NCBI GenBank assembly: GCA_031267115.1
Contig: JAIRZS010000228.1
Coordinates: forward strand, 1-20,793
Direction: 5' to 3'
From: Treponema sp.
GTDB lineage: Bacteria; Spirochaetota; Spirochaetia; Treponematales; Breznakiellaceae
Length of the DNA stretch: 20,793 nt
The translations under genes and the position numbers were made by a program. Under the pieces are notes generated by a model, which saw only the letters and a program-made list of their open reading frames with translations, made no database searches and was not told the DNA's origin. Positions 13,186 to 20,738 of the stretch are shown piece after piece (positions within the stretch are counted from its first letter, which is position 1; each line of letters begins with the position of its first letter).

Positions 13186-15267
13186 CTACATAGCCTTGAG
13201 CGAGCTGATGTTCCGGACAACTTCCTCCCCGGAAACCAAGAGGCCGGCGGAGGCGTCCCTGATCTTCGCGATAAGGGCGTTTATCTCGCTGAGGGAATTC
13301 AGCACCTGGGTTCCGCCGGAATTCTGGGAATCCATGGACTCTTTTATCCTCAGTTCCTCGCTTTTTACGGCGTCAATCATGGCCGCCGTCGTGTCAAACT
13401 GTTCCTGGGCGCGGACGGAAGACGCTTTGGATGTATCAATAAGCCCCTTTATCTTCTTGAGGCTGTCGGCTATCTCCACGGCCTGGCGCCCGGAGTTGTC
13501 GGCGAGCTTCCGTATTTCCCCGGCGACTACCGCAAAACCTTTGCCTACCGCCTCCCCCGCGTGGGCCGCCTCTATCGCCGCGTTCATCCCGAGTATGCTG
13601 GTCTCTTCGGCGATATCGCCGATTACCTTGCAGGCTTCGATAAGGGCGTCGGACTGTTCGGAAACATCGGCTATAAGCCCACCGATTTCGCGGAGATGGC
13701 TTTTCCCGTCTTTCGAAGACTCGTTGAGCTTCAGCACTGTTTCCGCGTTATGCTCCAGGGTCGTATGGATGGAGCTGGTATTCTCCACCATCTTCTGAAT
13801 TACATCGGAAGATCTTAAAACATAGTTTGCGGTTTCGCCTATCTGCCCGGAAAGGGATTTAAGGCCGTCGATGCTTTTGTACATCTCGGTCAGGGTACGA
13901 TCGTAAACCTGGTTAAGCATCTCCCTGGCCTCTTTTTCAAGGCGCATGCTCTTTTCAACTTCCACGTAGTGCCGGCAGTTCCCCGGCTTGTTGAGGCCGT
14001 TGATAATGGCTACCGCCATCTGCTCGCAGCTTTTATACCCGCAGGCCCCGCAGTTAAGGCGGTCTTCGATATTTTTCTTGTGCATTTTGTCAAACATGGC
14101 GTCAATCGCCTCCGGGGTCGGGGAGATGACCATTTTTTTGTATATGGCGGACCTGTCCGTATAGGTGCGGGTGTAAAGCCCCTCTTCCCAAAAGGAATCG
14201 AGTATCTTTTCGAGTTTGTTCCGGCTGAATATTTTTTTCCAGACGGTATTGGACTGGTATCTTTCCTTCATCTCCTGATGCCGGCGCTCCACGAAACATT
14301 CCACATCGTCAAGGTGTTTCCCCTTGTTCCCCGAAGCCGGGCCGCCGTTACAGCCCATGGCGCAGTTGAGGCAGTCAACCAGCTTGTAAACAGGCGCGGA
14401 CCCCTTTCTAATGGCGTCGGAAAGATAGGCGAAGTAGTGGTACACTTCCGGGGAGCCCTCGATTTTCCGGGTATGGCCGGAAATTTCCCTGTCGTAACGC
14501 TGGGCCGTGCGCATAAGGCCGCCGGGGGTGGAAAACAGCACGGCCCGTTCGGCGGGGGGGTTATCGTAATCTACGGCGGCGTAGGAATCGATGGACTTGC
14601 CGGAAGCTTCAAGGTACTTCTTAATCGAAGTAATAGCCACATTGTAGTCGCCGATACCCACCGCGTCGAATTCCCGCTTTTTGGAAAAACAGGGGCTTAT
14701 GGCGGCGATCCGGTGATTCTTGTACCTGGGATAGTACCGTTTTATCATCTTCATGATATGCATCATGGGGCTGTCCGCAGGGGCCAGGTAGGGGATAAGT
14801 TCGGGCCGGTACAATTCGATAAACGAAACCAGGGTGGGACAGGGTTGGGCGATGACGGTCGGGGGGTTTTTCTTTTTCATGTAGTCCATATAGGACTTGA
14901 CCGTAAGTTCCGCGCCAAAACTTACGTCGAAGACCGCCTTGACCCCCAGGGATTTCAGGAAACCGTTTACCTTGAGGTAACCGCCTTCAAAAGCCGCGGC
15001 TATGGCGGGGGCAACGATGGCGACAATCTCCCGGCCTTTTTTCAGGTCGCCCATGAATTCGTCAAAATCGTCAATACCGACCCGTGCGCCGTGGGTACAG
15101 GCCGCTATACATTCCCCGCAGCCGATACAAAGCTCGGGATGGTGATCCACGATATTCCCGGACCCGTTGTTGCACATCTTGACTGGGCATACCATGATGC
15201 AGCGGTGGCAGTTCACGCACTTGTCTTCCAGGACCTTGATAATTGGACGCAGAGTCTCTGTCTTCAT
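13186..15267 (-). CDS. Sensory [FeFe]-hydrogenase/methyl-accepting chemotaxis fusion
   Basis: A 693-aa soluble receptor, probably sensing H2 or redox state and signalling to CheA/CheW. In order it holds two [4Fe-4S] motifs (Cys17/20/23/27 and 47/50/53/57) and an H-cluster domain with degenerate signatures: L1 AQPCP (Cys143), L2 SPCFSKKRE (Cys193), and L3 CLNCAMGCNGG (Cys302, Cys306). A further CxxCx4C...C domain follows (406, 409, 414, 431), then a helical linker and the MCP tip ILGMNAAIEAAHAGEA to AGEIRKLAD (about 558-591). All four cysteines expected to hold the H-cluster cubane are present, but the proton-relay Cys before Cys143 is Pro, as expected for a sensor rather than a turnover enzyme. 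No membrane segments. The start is set by AGGAGG six bases before the ATG; an upstream TTG (15294) has no such site. Maturation genes hydEFG are not in the window. Confidence 0.9.
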   Translation of the reverse strand: MKTETLRPIIKVLEDKCVNCHRCIMVCPVKMCNNGSGNIVDHHPELCIGCGECIAACTHGARVGIDDFDEFMGDLKKGREIVAIVAPAIAAAFEGGYLKVNGFLKSLGVKAVFDVSFGAELTVKSYMDYMKKKNPPTVIAQPCPTLVSFIELYRPELIPYLAPADSPMMHIMKMIKRYYPRYKNHRIAAISPCFSKKREFDAVGIGDYNVAITSIKKYLEASGKSIDSYAAVDYDNPPAERAVLFSTPGGLMRTAQRYDREISGHTRKIEGSPEVYHYFAYLSDAIRKGSAPVYKLVDCLNCAMGCNGGPASGNKGKHLDDVECFVERRHQEMKERYQSNTVWKKIFSRNKLEKILDSFWEEGLYTRTYTDRSAIYKKMVISPTPEAIDAMFDKMHKKNIEDRLNCGACGYKSCEQMAVAIINGLNKPGNCRHYVEVEKSMRLEKEAREMLNQVYDRTLTEMYKSIDGLKSLSGQIGETANYVLRSSDVIQKMVENTSSIHTTLEHNAETVLKLNESSKDGKSHLREIGGLIADVSEQSDALIEACKVIGDIAEETSILGMNAAIEAAHAGEAVGKGFAVVAGEIRKLADNSGRQAVEIADSLKKIKGLIDTSKASSVRAQEQFDTTAAMIDAVKSEELRIKESMDSQNSGGTQVLNSLSEINALIAKIRDASAGLLVSGEEVVRNISSLKAM

Positions 15268-15273
15268 CCCCAA

Positions 15274-15279
15274 CCTCCT
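15274..15279 (-). promoter_or_regulatory. Ribosome-binding site that sets the chemoreceptor start
   Basis: AGGAGG on the minus strand, six bases before the ATG at 15267. It argues against the upstream in-frame TTG at 15294. Confidence 0.85.
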
Positions 15280-15300
15280 ATAAATTCCACCCAATGAGCT

Positions 15301-15312
15301 ACCCGCGCGGGT
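15301..15312. promoter_or_regulatory. 12-bp palindrome in the chemoreceptor leader
   Basis: ACCCGCGCGGGT is a perfect palindrome in the predicted untranslated leader, 34 bases before the start codon. It could be a protein site or a leader hairpin; I do not recognise it. Confidence 0.45.
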
Positions 15313-15368
15313 TCCCAGGGTATTGGATCCCCTAAAATAATTAAGAACATAATGCTAATGATTGAAAG

Positions 15369-15397
15369 ATAATACCCTGTATTGATATAGAAGACAA
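15369..15397 (-). promoter_or_regulatory. Sigma-70-like promoter of the chemoreceptor gene
   Basis: On the minus strand TTGTCT (15397-15392), 17 bases, then TATTAT (15374-15369): four and five of six consensus matches at ideal spacing. Transcription would start near 15362, giving a leader of about 95 nt. An inverted repeat half, AATACCCTG (15371-15379), overlaps the -10, with its partner CAGGGTATT at 15316-15324. Confidence 0.65.
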
Positions 15398-15437
15398 GTA
15401 ATCCGTTACTATGTGCGGAGTGGGGGCTTTAGCCCCC

Positions 15438-15452
15438 CGACTGAATAGTTAC
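15438..15452. repeat. 15-mer shared with the spacer at 10341-10355
   Basis: CGACTGAATAGTTAC occurs here and at 10341-10355, both in spacers and both on the plus strand. Here it lies eight bases before a 9-nt array; at 10341 it stands about 115 bases beyond the hairpin pair. Confidence 0.55.
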
Positions 15453-15460
15453 GAACAAAA

Positions 15461-15504
15461 ACTTATTCGACTTTTTCGACTTCGCGGTTAAAAAATTAGC
15501 CGCG
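15461..15504 (+). repeat. 9-nt array with hairpin cap, third copy
   Basis: ACTTATTCG, ACTTTTTCG and ACTTCGCGG in tandem (15461-15487), continuing into TTAAAAAATTAGCCGCG. It is identical to 12881-12924 except for one base. The cap pairs CGCGGTTAA with TTAGCCGCG. Confidence 0.72.
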
Positions 15505-15575
15505 GGGCTGCGGAAAGGACGCGCCCGCCTTGCGTTCACCCCTTTCCCGTGCTAATATGCTTTCGGAGGCGTACT

Positions 15576-16139
15576 ATGAAACAGACAGAGGTAATCCCGG
15601 CGGACGCGGGCTGGGCGGAAAAAGATATTCGGGAATTTGCCGGCTCTCCGGCAAAACGTATCGGCGACGAATGGATGCTGATAAGCGCCGGAAATGTTTC
15701 CGGCGACAAGGGCAACTGGAACACCATGACGGCGTCCTGGGGCGGCCTTGGGGTGCTTTGGGGTAAAAACGTGGCCTTTATGTTTATCAGGCCGGTGCGC
15801 CATACCTTTTCTTTCGCGAACGGGAACGATCTTTTCAGCCTGTCGTTCTTTGACAAGCAGTACCGCAAATCCCTGGAAACCGCCGGGGCAAAATCGGGCC
15901 GGGACATCGACAAGGCCGCCGAATGCTCCCTTACCCCTGTTGTTTTTGCGGGGGGCCCCGCCGGCGGGGCGATAAGTTTTAAGGAAGCGGCGGAAGTTAT
16001 TATTTGCAGGAAGCTCTACACCCACGATTTTGATCCCGCCGCTTTTCTTGATCCTTCGATAGACAGCGCCTGCTACCCGGCCAGGGACTATCACCGCATG
16101 TTCATAGGGGAAGTAATCTCGGTAAAGGCAAAGCTTTAG
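15576..16139 (+). CDS. Flavin reductase-like (FMN-binding split barrel) protein
   Basis: A 187-aa cytoplasmic protein of the flavin reductase-like family (DIM6/NTAB type), expected to bind FMN. The characteristic run is WMLISAGNVSGDKGNWNTMTASWG, followed by VAFMFIRPVRHTFSFANGND and LSFFDKQYRKSL. Relatives include NAD(P)H:flavin oxidoreductases and small flavoproteins of unknown use in anaerobes; no partner oxygenase is nearby, so a reductase reaction is not proven. GGAGG six bases before the ATG at 15576 fixes the start over an in-frame ATG at 15549 that would add nine residues without a ribosome-binding site. It is divergent from the hydrogenase-chemoreceptor and convergent with the M28-like gene. 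Confidence 0.88.
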   Translation: MKQTEVIPADAGWAEKDIREFAGSPAKRIGDEWMLISAGNVSGDKGNWNTMTASWGGLGVLWGKNVAFMFIRPVRHTFSFANGNDLFSLSFFDKQYRKSLETAGAKSGRDIDKAAECSLTPVVFAGGPAGGAISFKEAAEVIICRKLYTHDFDPAAFLDPSIDSACYPARDYHRMFIGEVISVKAKL

Positions 16140-16160
16140 GCAGGGAAGGCGCCAGAAGGC

Positions 16161-17009
16161 CTAATCCTTGCACAGGGCGCAGGCGAAATCAACCACCATC
16201 CTGAAGTGCTGCGGCGTAAGCCGTTCGGGAAGATCGCGGGGGCTGTTAAGGCTTTTCCATGTCGCGGGGATCAGGTGCTTGAGGCGGGGGCTTTGGGCCT
16301 CCCTCTTGATCAGGGAATCGGCAAAGCCCTGCTTGTGCAGATTAACGGCAAGGGACGCCGCCTCTTTCGAGGGCAAAACCGTAATAGTCTGCGCAGTAAT
16401 GCCCGCCCGGAGAAAGCCCAGATCGTCGGAAAAGGGAACCGGCGCGAGAAGCACCTTGTCCATCATCAGGTTACGCGCCGTCTCCAGCGCCCGGTGCCGC
16501 AGGGACCTTGTCTCCCGGCGCAGCCGGGCGATCTGGAAGCCCTCCTCGTTCTTTATCACATGATCGGCTGTAGTAGAAATAATCAAAGTGTCGCCGGAAC
16601 CGCAGGCGTCGAATATGAAAAACTGCCCGTCCCCCCTGCCCGCATCGCGCAGGGCCTTTGCAAGGCCGTAGGCCCCCTGATCCCGGGCGCCCATGCCCAG
16701 CGACAGCTCTTCCCCGTCGGTAAAGATGATACGCCAGCCGTTTGTTTCCCTTAGCTGCATCGCCGCCTCTATAAGGTGAAAGACGGCGGCGCTGTTGTCG
16801 TTGGCGCCCGGGCTTCCGCTTACCCGGTCATAATGCGCCACAAGAGTTACCCTGACTTCGGCGGCGCCCAGAAAAACATGGCTGCTTCCGGCTATATCAA
16901 CCGTGGTACAGGCAAGGTCAAGCTCGTCCAGAATTAGATGGAGAATTTTCAGGCGGTCCGCGCCCGGCGCAATAAATTCTTTAAACCGGTGATAGGGAAA
17001 TCGCGGCAT
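16161..17009 (-). CDS. M28-like metallopeptidase with an altered zinc site
   Basis: A 282-aa protein with the M28 (aminopeptidase/glutaminyl cyclase) fold and no signal peptide, so cytoplasmic. Visible metal-site positions are VAHYDRVSG (His and Asp), GANDNSAAVFHLIEAA (bridging Asp), FTDGEEL (catalytic Glu pair) and FDACGSGD (Asp). The C-terminal motif normally read HTPxD, whose His binds zinc, appears as LNSPRDLPERLTP, with Asn in place of His. The helix before it reads PFSDDLGFLRAGI, where SDH is common. The metal site may therefore be incomplete or rebuilt. AAGGA overlaps the stop codon of the pyridoxal kinase gene seven bases upstream, so the two are probably cotranscribed and coupled. 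Substrate unknown. Confidence 0.8.
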   Translation of the reverse strand: MPRFPYHRFKEFIAPGADRLKILHLILDELDLACTTVDIAGSSHVFLGAAEVRVTLVAHYDRVSGSPGANDNSAAVFHLIEAAMQLRETNGWRIIFTDGEELSLGMGARDQGAYGLAKALRDAGRGDGQFFIFDACGSGDTLIISTTADHVIKNEEGFQIARLRRETRSLRHRALETARNLMMDKVLLAPVPFSDDLGFLRAGITAQTITVLPSKEAASLAVNLHKQGFADSLIKREAQSPRLKHLIPATWKSLNSPRDLPERLTPQHFRMVVDFACALCKD

Positions 17010-17016
17010 TTATTCC

Positions 17017-17898
17017 TTATAGTTTTTCCGCCGGGAAGAACAGCGAGGGATTCTCAAGTTCGGCCTGCGCCGCTATCAGGGCAAGTTCCCTCCGGCCCGA
17101 TTCCCAGGTGGCCTTCATAATACCGAAGATCGATCCTGCGGTAAGTTCCAGGGTACGCTTTATATCCCGGGTTTCCAGATACCGGGAAAGGAAAACCGCC
17201 GTGGTCAGATCCCCGGATCCGGCCGTTGTTTCGGGAAAGTCGAAAACCGGAGTACTGACCCGGTACACCGACGAGCCGTCGGAGGCGAGCATGGTAATAT
17301 GGTCCGCGCCGGAAATTCCGGACGCCGGAGCGGAATCCGCGCCGTCTTCCTGGTAGCTTGTAACCAGCACCACTTTCGGCCCCAGGGCGTGAATCCTGCC
17401 AATAGCGTCCCCGGCGTTTTTTATTCCGGCGGTCTTCATCCCGGTCAGGGCTTCAAGCTCAAACTGGTTTGGCGTGACTATATCCGCGAGGGGTACAAGT
17501 TTTTCACGGAAAATGGCGGGGATATCCGGCTTGACGTAAAAGCCCCGGCCTACGTCCCCCATGACCGGGTCGCAGCAGTAAAGAGCGCCGGGGGCCGCCC
17601 GGCGGACCAGCCGCAGGGCGTTCATCACCGCGGCGCCTATGGCGGCGTCTCCCATGTAGCCCGAAAGCAGGGCTTTGCACCGGCCCAGGACCTTCCGGTC
17701 CTCAAGGCCCGCGGCAAGCTCTTCCGCGAGATCCGCGCCCAAAACCTTGCCCCGCCAGGCGCCGTACCCTGTATGGTTGGAAAATTCTACGGTATTTACC
17801 GCCCAGACTTCATGGCCAAGTCGCTGAAGCGGAAAAACCGCGGCGCTGTTCCCCGCATAACCGTAAACAACATGCGATTGTATTGATAGAATAGCCAT
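17017..17898 (-). CDS. pdxY: Pyridoxal (pyridoxamine) kinase
   Basis: A 293-aa ribokinase-fold enzyme that phosphorylates pyridoxal with ATP to make pyridoxal 5'-phosphate in the salvage route. The chain begins MAILSIQSHVVYGYAGNSAAVFPL, the classic opening of PdxY/PdxK. YCCDPVMGDVGRGFYV contains the substrate-side DPVMGD, VTPNQFELEALTG is the conserved central motif, and TAGSGDLTTAVFLSRYL carries the catalytic Asp of the GxGD anion hole. The ATG at 17898 is chosen because it gives the family's usual N-terminus; an in-frame TTG at 17937 would add 13 residues. Neither start has a good Shine-Dalgarno sequence. PLP made here would serve enzymes such as the aminotransferase, but no direct link is shown. 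Confidence 0.92.
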   Translation of the reverse strand: MAILSIQSHVVYGYAGNSAAVFPLQRLGHEVWAVNTVEFSNHTGYGAWRGKVLGADLAEELAAGLEDRKVLGRCKALLSGYMGDAAIGAAVMNALRLVRRAAPGALYCCDPVMGDVGRGFYVKPDIPAIFREKLVPLADIVTPNQFELEALTGMKTAGIKNAGDAIGRIHALGPKVVLVTSYQEDGADSAPASGISGADHITMLASDGSSVYRVSTPVFDFPETTAGSGDLTTAVFLSRYLETRDIKRTLELTAGSIFGIMKATWESGRRELALIAAQAELENPSLFFPAEKL

Positions 17899-18011
17899 TA
17901 TAATAATGAAAATGCTGGTTTTCCGGGGATTTGTCAATATAGGCAGACCTATACAGGTTCCTGTTATTTCCCGTTATTACTATTTTTCATAATTAAGAGT
18001 TAAGCAGCTTC

Positions 18012-20738
18012 TCAAGAGCGACCGGGTTGAGAGAAACGCTCAAACTTCAATTCCTTTTCCGCCCAGTCGTAAACAAGTTTTTTAAGGCCCTCGTCGGCGA
18101 GCTTAAGGGAAAGGCCGCAGTCCGGGCAGAGGAAACGGCCGTCCCTGTCCATGGATTGCCGGGCGCAGCCGACGCACCAGGTTTTACCGCAGCGCGGGCA
18201 GGTTCCGGCGGGGAGTTCGTCCGGGGGCATAGCGAAAAGGCGTATCGGCTTGACCGGTTCGGCCGGCCGGCCTACACGCCAGCTCCTGCCGCAGGACGCG
18301 CAGGAAATAAGGCGGGTAAGGGCCTCCTCAAGCCGGGAACGGAGTTCTTCCCGGTGTTTCCGGGCGGCTTCGTCCGGGGAAAGCGCGTCCAGCTTGCGGA
18401 GGATCGCGGCGGCTTCGTCCCAGCGGAAGCGGGCGGCGTAAATACCCCCCAGGGTAAGCAGGGAGGGCACATGGCCGGCGTCCAGTTCCAGCGCGGCGTT
18501 ACAGGCGGCTTCCGCCCGGGGGTATTCGCCTTTTTTGGCGGCGACATAGGCGATTTGCTCCAAAATGGCCGGAGTCGGCCCCAGATTGTGGGCATGGGCG
18601 AGGGTTTCTTCCGCCTCGCCGAAACGGCCCATCTCTATCAGGCAGGAAGCCCTGTCGCAAAGATAAGACGCGTCATCAGGCGAAACCGCTATAGCCCGGC
18701 AGTACCATGCATCGGCCTCCTCAAAACGGCCCGCGCGAAAGAGGATGTTTCCGGCGTAGCGCGCCATGATTCCCCCGGCATCGTCTCCGGGATCGGCGTC
18801 CAGGGCAGCCACGGCGTCGTCCAGGCTGCCCTGCCTTGCCAGCAGTTCGGCCCGGTTAAGGCGGACGGCGGGTTCCTCCCCCAAAAGCCGGGCCGCGTCC
18901 TCCAGGCAGCGGGCCGCTTCGCCGGCGTCGTCCCGGGCAAGGGCGGCCTGCGCGGCCAGGTTATACGCCCAGCCGTTCTCCGGATCAAGGGACAGGGCCG
19001 CGTCCAAATCGGCCCTGAACCCCGGATCCCGGGCGTCCCCGGAAAGGAGAAAGCGGTTTTCCGCCAGCCTGAACCGGAAAAGCGGGTAGCCCGGCTCCAG
19101 CGAGGCGGCCTCTTCCAGCAGGGGCAGGGCTTGGGCGCGTTTCCCCTCCCTTATAAGGAGAAGCCCTTTAAGGAACACCAGCGCCGGATCAGGGGGGGGG
19201 CGCGGGGCTTCGGGCCGGGCGTCGGCCTCCGCGCCGCCCGCCTCCCCGCCGGAAACAGGGCCCGCCGCTTCCGTACTTCCCGGCGGGTACAGCCTCAGCC
19301 GTTCGGCCTCCTCAAATTCAGCCTTTGCCGCCTCCCAGTCCTCAATGCCAAAGGCCCACTTCCCCGCCAGGGCATGGACCTCCCAGTTATCCGCCCCAAA
19401 GACCAGGGCCTTTGCCGTAACCACGCCAAGGTCGGCGTAGTTGCCCTCCGCAAGGAAGGCCCGGCCCGCCCTGAGGCAGCGGTCCAGGGCCTTTTCCCGG
19501 TCGCCCAGAAGTTCCCAGGCGCCGGCGGCATTCTTTGCCGCAAGCCCGTTTTTCATATCGGCTTCAAAGGCCCTGTCATAGGCGGCGGCGGCCCTGTCAT
19601 ATTCCGCAAGCTCCCAAAAACTATGGCCCAAAAGGGATAAAAGCACCGCGTCTTCGCCAAAGCGGGCCGCGGCATCTTCGCAATGAACCCTCAGTTCGGC
19701 AAAACGCCGGCTACGGTAAAGAATCCGGGCCTTTTCGACAAGCGCCTCCCGCTTTTCGGCAGAATCCCCGCCCAAACCCAGACAGGCGCCGGCGTATTCT
19801 TCCGCCTCGGCAAGCAGATCAAGGCGCAGGGCCAGGCGGGCCGCCATAAGCAATTCCCGCGCGTCCCGCCCTTCCCCGCCGCCCGCGCCCTTTTCCCAGC
19901 CCAGCCTGAGCTGCTCAAGGGCGGCGGCCGGCTGCCCCATAGCCGCGAAAGTCTCCGCCAGGCGGAGACAGCTCTGGGGATCGGAGGGCGCGTCATCGGA
20001 GGACCAGTACCCGTAGGCCGCTTCCACTTCGGCAATCCGGGATTCAACGGTAAGCGCCTCAAGAAAAGCCTCCGCTATATAGGGAAAAGCCCCCGCCTCC
20101 GGCAACGGAAGCGGAAGCCGCGCCTCGTAGGACGCCGCGACAAAACAGATACGCCCCTCCGGAATAACAGAATCGCGTATCTCGGCGGCCTTCAGGGAAT
20201 TTACCGCTATTACAATACGGCTGCCGTTGGCGACAACAGCCAGCGTAAAACTCCCCCCGCCGGCTTCCCCCCCCGGCAAAACCCGGGGAAGCTCGGTCCA
20301 GGCGACAAGGGCCGAAGGGTTGCCGTTGCGGATCAGATCAAGGCGGAAATACCCCTTGCTGGAAACCAGTACCGAATAATAAGTCGATTCGTCAACCACG
20401 CGGAACATAAGGCCAGACGCCGCGTAAGACCCCCGGGAATCCAGCCTAATCCGGGCTTCGAGAACCATATCCGCGTAACGGTAGACCGGGTTTTCGACCC
20501 AGGCAAGGCAATTGGCCTTCTTAAGCGACAGAACCAGCGCGCCACCGCGATCCCCGTCCCGCAGGTTGGCATCGTGGGAATTTTCTGATTTAATAGAAAA
20601 GCGGGTATGTTCCGGCTTGGAAAAGTCGGCGGTCCATCTTTCGTAAGAAAGATCGTCGGGACCGCGTTCTTCCGCGCGGCGGTTTCGAAAGTGGAAAATT
20701 CTGCTCAAAAAACCGAACATACTGCCGAATTTTAACAT
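18012..20738 (-). CDS. Large TPR protein with lectin-like N-terminus and zinc ribbons
   Basis: A 908-aa protein I do not recognise as a named family. A short hydrophobic/basic start (MFGFLSRIFHFRNRR) is not a clear signal peptide. Residues about 30-215 look like a jelly-roll (LamG/DUF1080-type) domain, with MVLEARIRLDSRGSYAASGLMFRV and YYSVLVSSKGYFRLDLI. From about 235 to 790 there is a long series of TPR helices such as LLSLLGHSFWELAEYDRAAAAYDRAF, broken by a Gly/Pro/Ala-rich linker (PVSGGEAGGAEADARPEA). The C-terminus has four Cys pairs: 813/816, 847/850, 855/858 and 871/874, consistent with two zinc ribbons. It is probably a cytoplasmic scaffold. The start could also be Met7 (20720), as neither has a good ribosome-binding site. 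It is the last gene in the window. Confidence 0.82.
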   Translation of the reverse strand: MLKFGSMFGFLSRIFHFRNRRAEERGPDDLSYERWTADFSKPEHTRFSIKSENSHDANLRDGDRGGALVLSLKKANCLAWVENPVYRYADMVLEARIRLDSRGSYAASGLMFRVVDESTYYSVLVSSKGYFRLDLIRNGNPSALVAWTELPRVLPGGEAGGGSFTLAVVANGSRIVIAVNSLKAAEIRDSVIPEGRICFVAASYEARLPLPLPEAGAFPYIAEAFLEALTVESRIAEVEAAYGYWSSDDAPSDPQSCLRLAETFAAMGQPAAALEQLRLGWEKGAGGGEGRDARELLMAARLALRLDLLAEAEEYAGACLGLGGDSAEKREALVEKARILYRSRRFAELRVHCEDAAARFGEDAVLLSLLGHSFWELAEYDRAAAAYDRAFEADMKNGLAAKNAAGAWELLGDREKALDRCLRAGRAFLAEGNYADLGVVTAKALVFGADNWEVHALAGKWAFGIEDWEAAKAEFEEAERLRLYPPGSTEAAGPVSGGEAGGAEADARPEAPRPPPDPALVFLKGLLLIREGKRAQALPLLEEAASLEPGYPLFRFRLAENRFLLSGDARDPGFRADLDAALSLDPENGWAYNLAAQAALARDDAGEAARCLEDAARLLGEEPAVRLNRAELLARQGSLDDAVAALDADPGDDAGGIMARYAGNILFRAGRFEEADAWYCRAIAVSPDDASYLCDRASCLIEMGRFGEAEETLAHAHNLGPTPAILEQIAYVAAKKGEYPRAEAACNAALELDAGHVPSLLTLGGIYAARFRWDEAAAILRKLDALSPDEAARKHREELRSRLEEALTRLISCASCGRSWRVGRPAEPVKPIRLFAMPPDELPAGTCPRCGKTWCVGCARQSMDRDGRFLCPDCGLSLKLADEGLKKLVYDWAEKELKFERFSQPGRS

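Larger units (their letters stand above)
15268..15575. other. Divergent spacer with promoter, palindromes and repeats
   Basis: No gene is seen in these 308 bases. They contain the chemoreceptor leader with ACCCGCGCGGGT (15301-15312), a separated inverted repeat, the promoter below, the hairpin GGGGGCT/AGCCCCC around TT (15422-15437), the shared 15-mer, and a 9-nt array (15461-15504). The Shine-Dalgarno sequence of the flavin-reductase gene (GGAGG, 15565-15569) closes it. Confidence 0.65.

Noticed and set aside
12929..13818. Frames running from the hairpin spacer into the chemoreceptor gene on the plus strand
   Set aside because: The first part translates the palindromes and the rest is antisense to the MCP domain; no start signal.
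13969..15297. 442-codon open frame antisense to the chemoreceptor gene
   Set aside because: Its translation is rich in Gly, Val, His and Pro with no family signature, and the opposite strand encodes clear Fe-S and MCP motifs. Long antisense frames are expected in GC-rich genes.
15534..15559. Possible promoter of the flavin-reductase gene (TTGCGT, 17 bases, TAATAT)
   Set aside because: Only three and four of six consensus matches, and the predicted start would fall inside the Shine-Dalgarno sequence.
12719..15575. Composite transposon, from direct repeats on both sides of the chemoreceptor gene
   Set aside because: There is no transposase, no terminal inverted repeats on the outer edges, and a related array also lies at 8973-9008. 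The copies look like a dispersed spacer element.
17889..17937. TTGACA and TATAAT just before the pdxY start
   Set aside because: They are 29 bases apart, far from the 17-bp optimum, and TATAAT overlaps the start codon. TTGACA also coincides with the TTG of an alternative start.
18027..19640. 537-codon open frame antisense to the TPR gene
   Set aside because: Arg/Gly/Pro-rich translation without recognisable motifs, no ribosome-binding site, and it lies fully over a protein with TPR periodicity and zinc ribbons.
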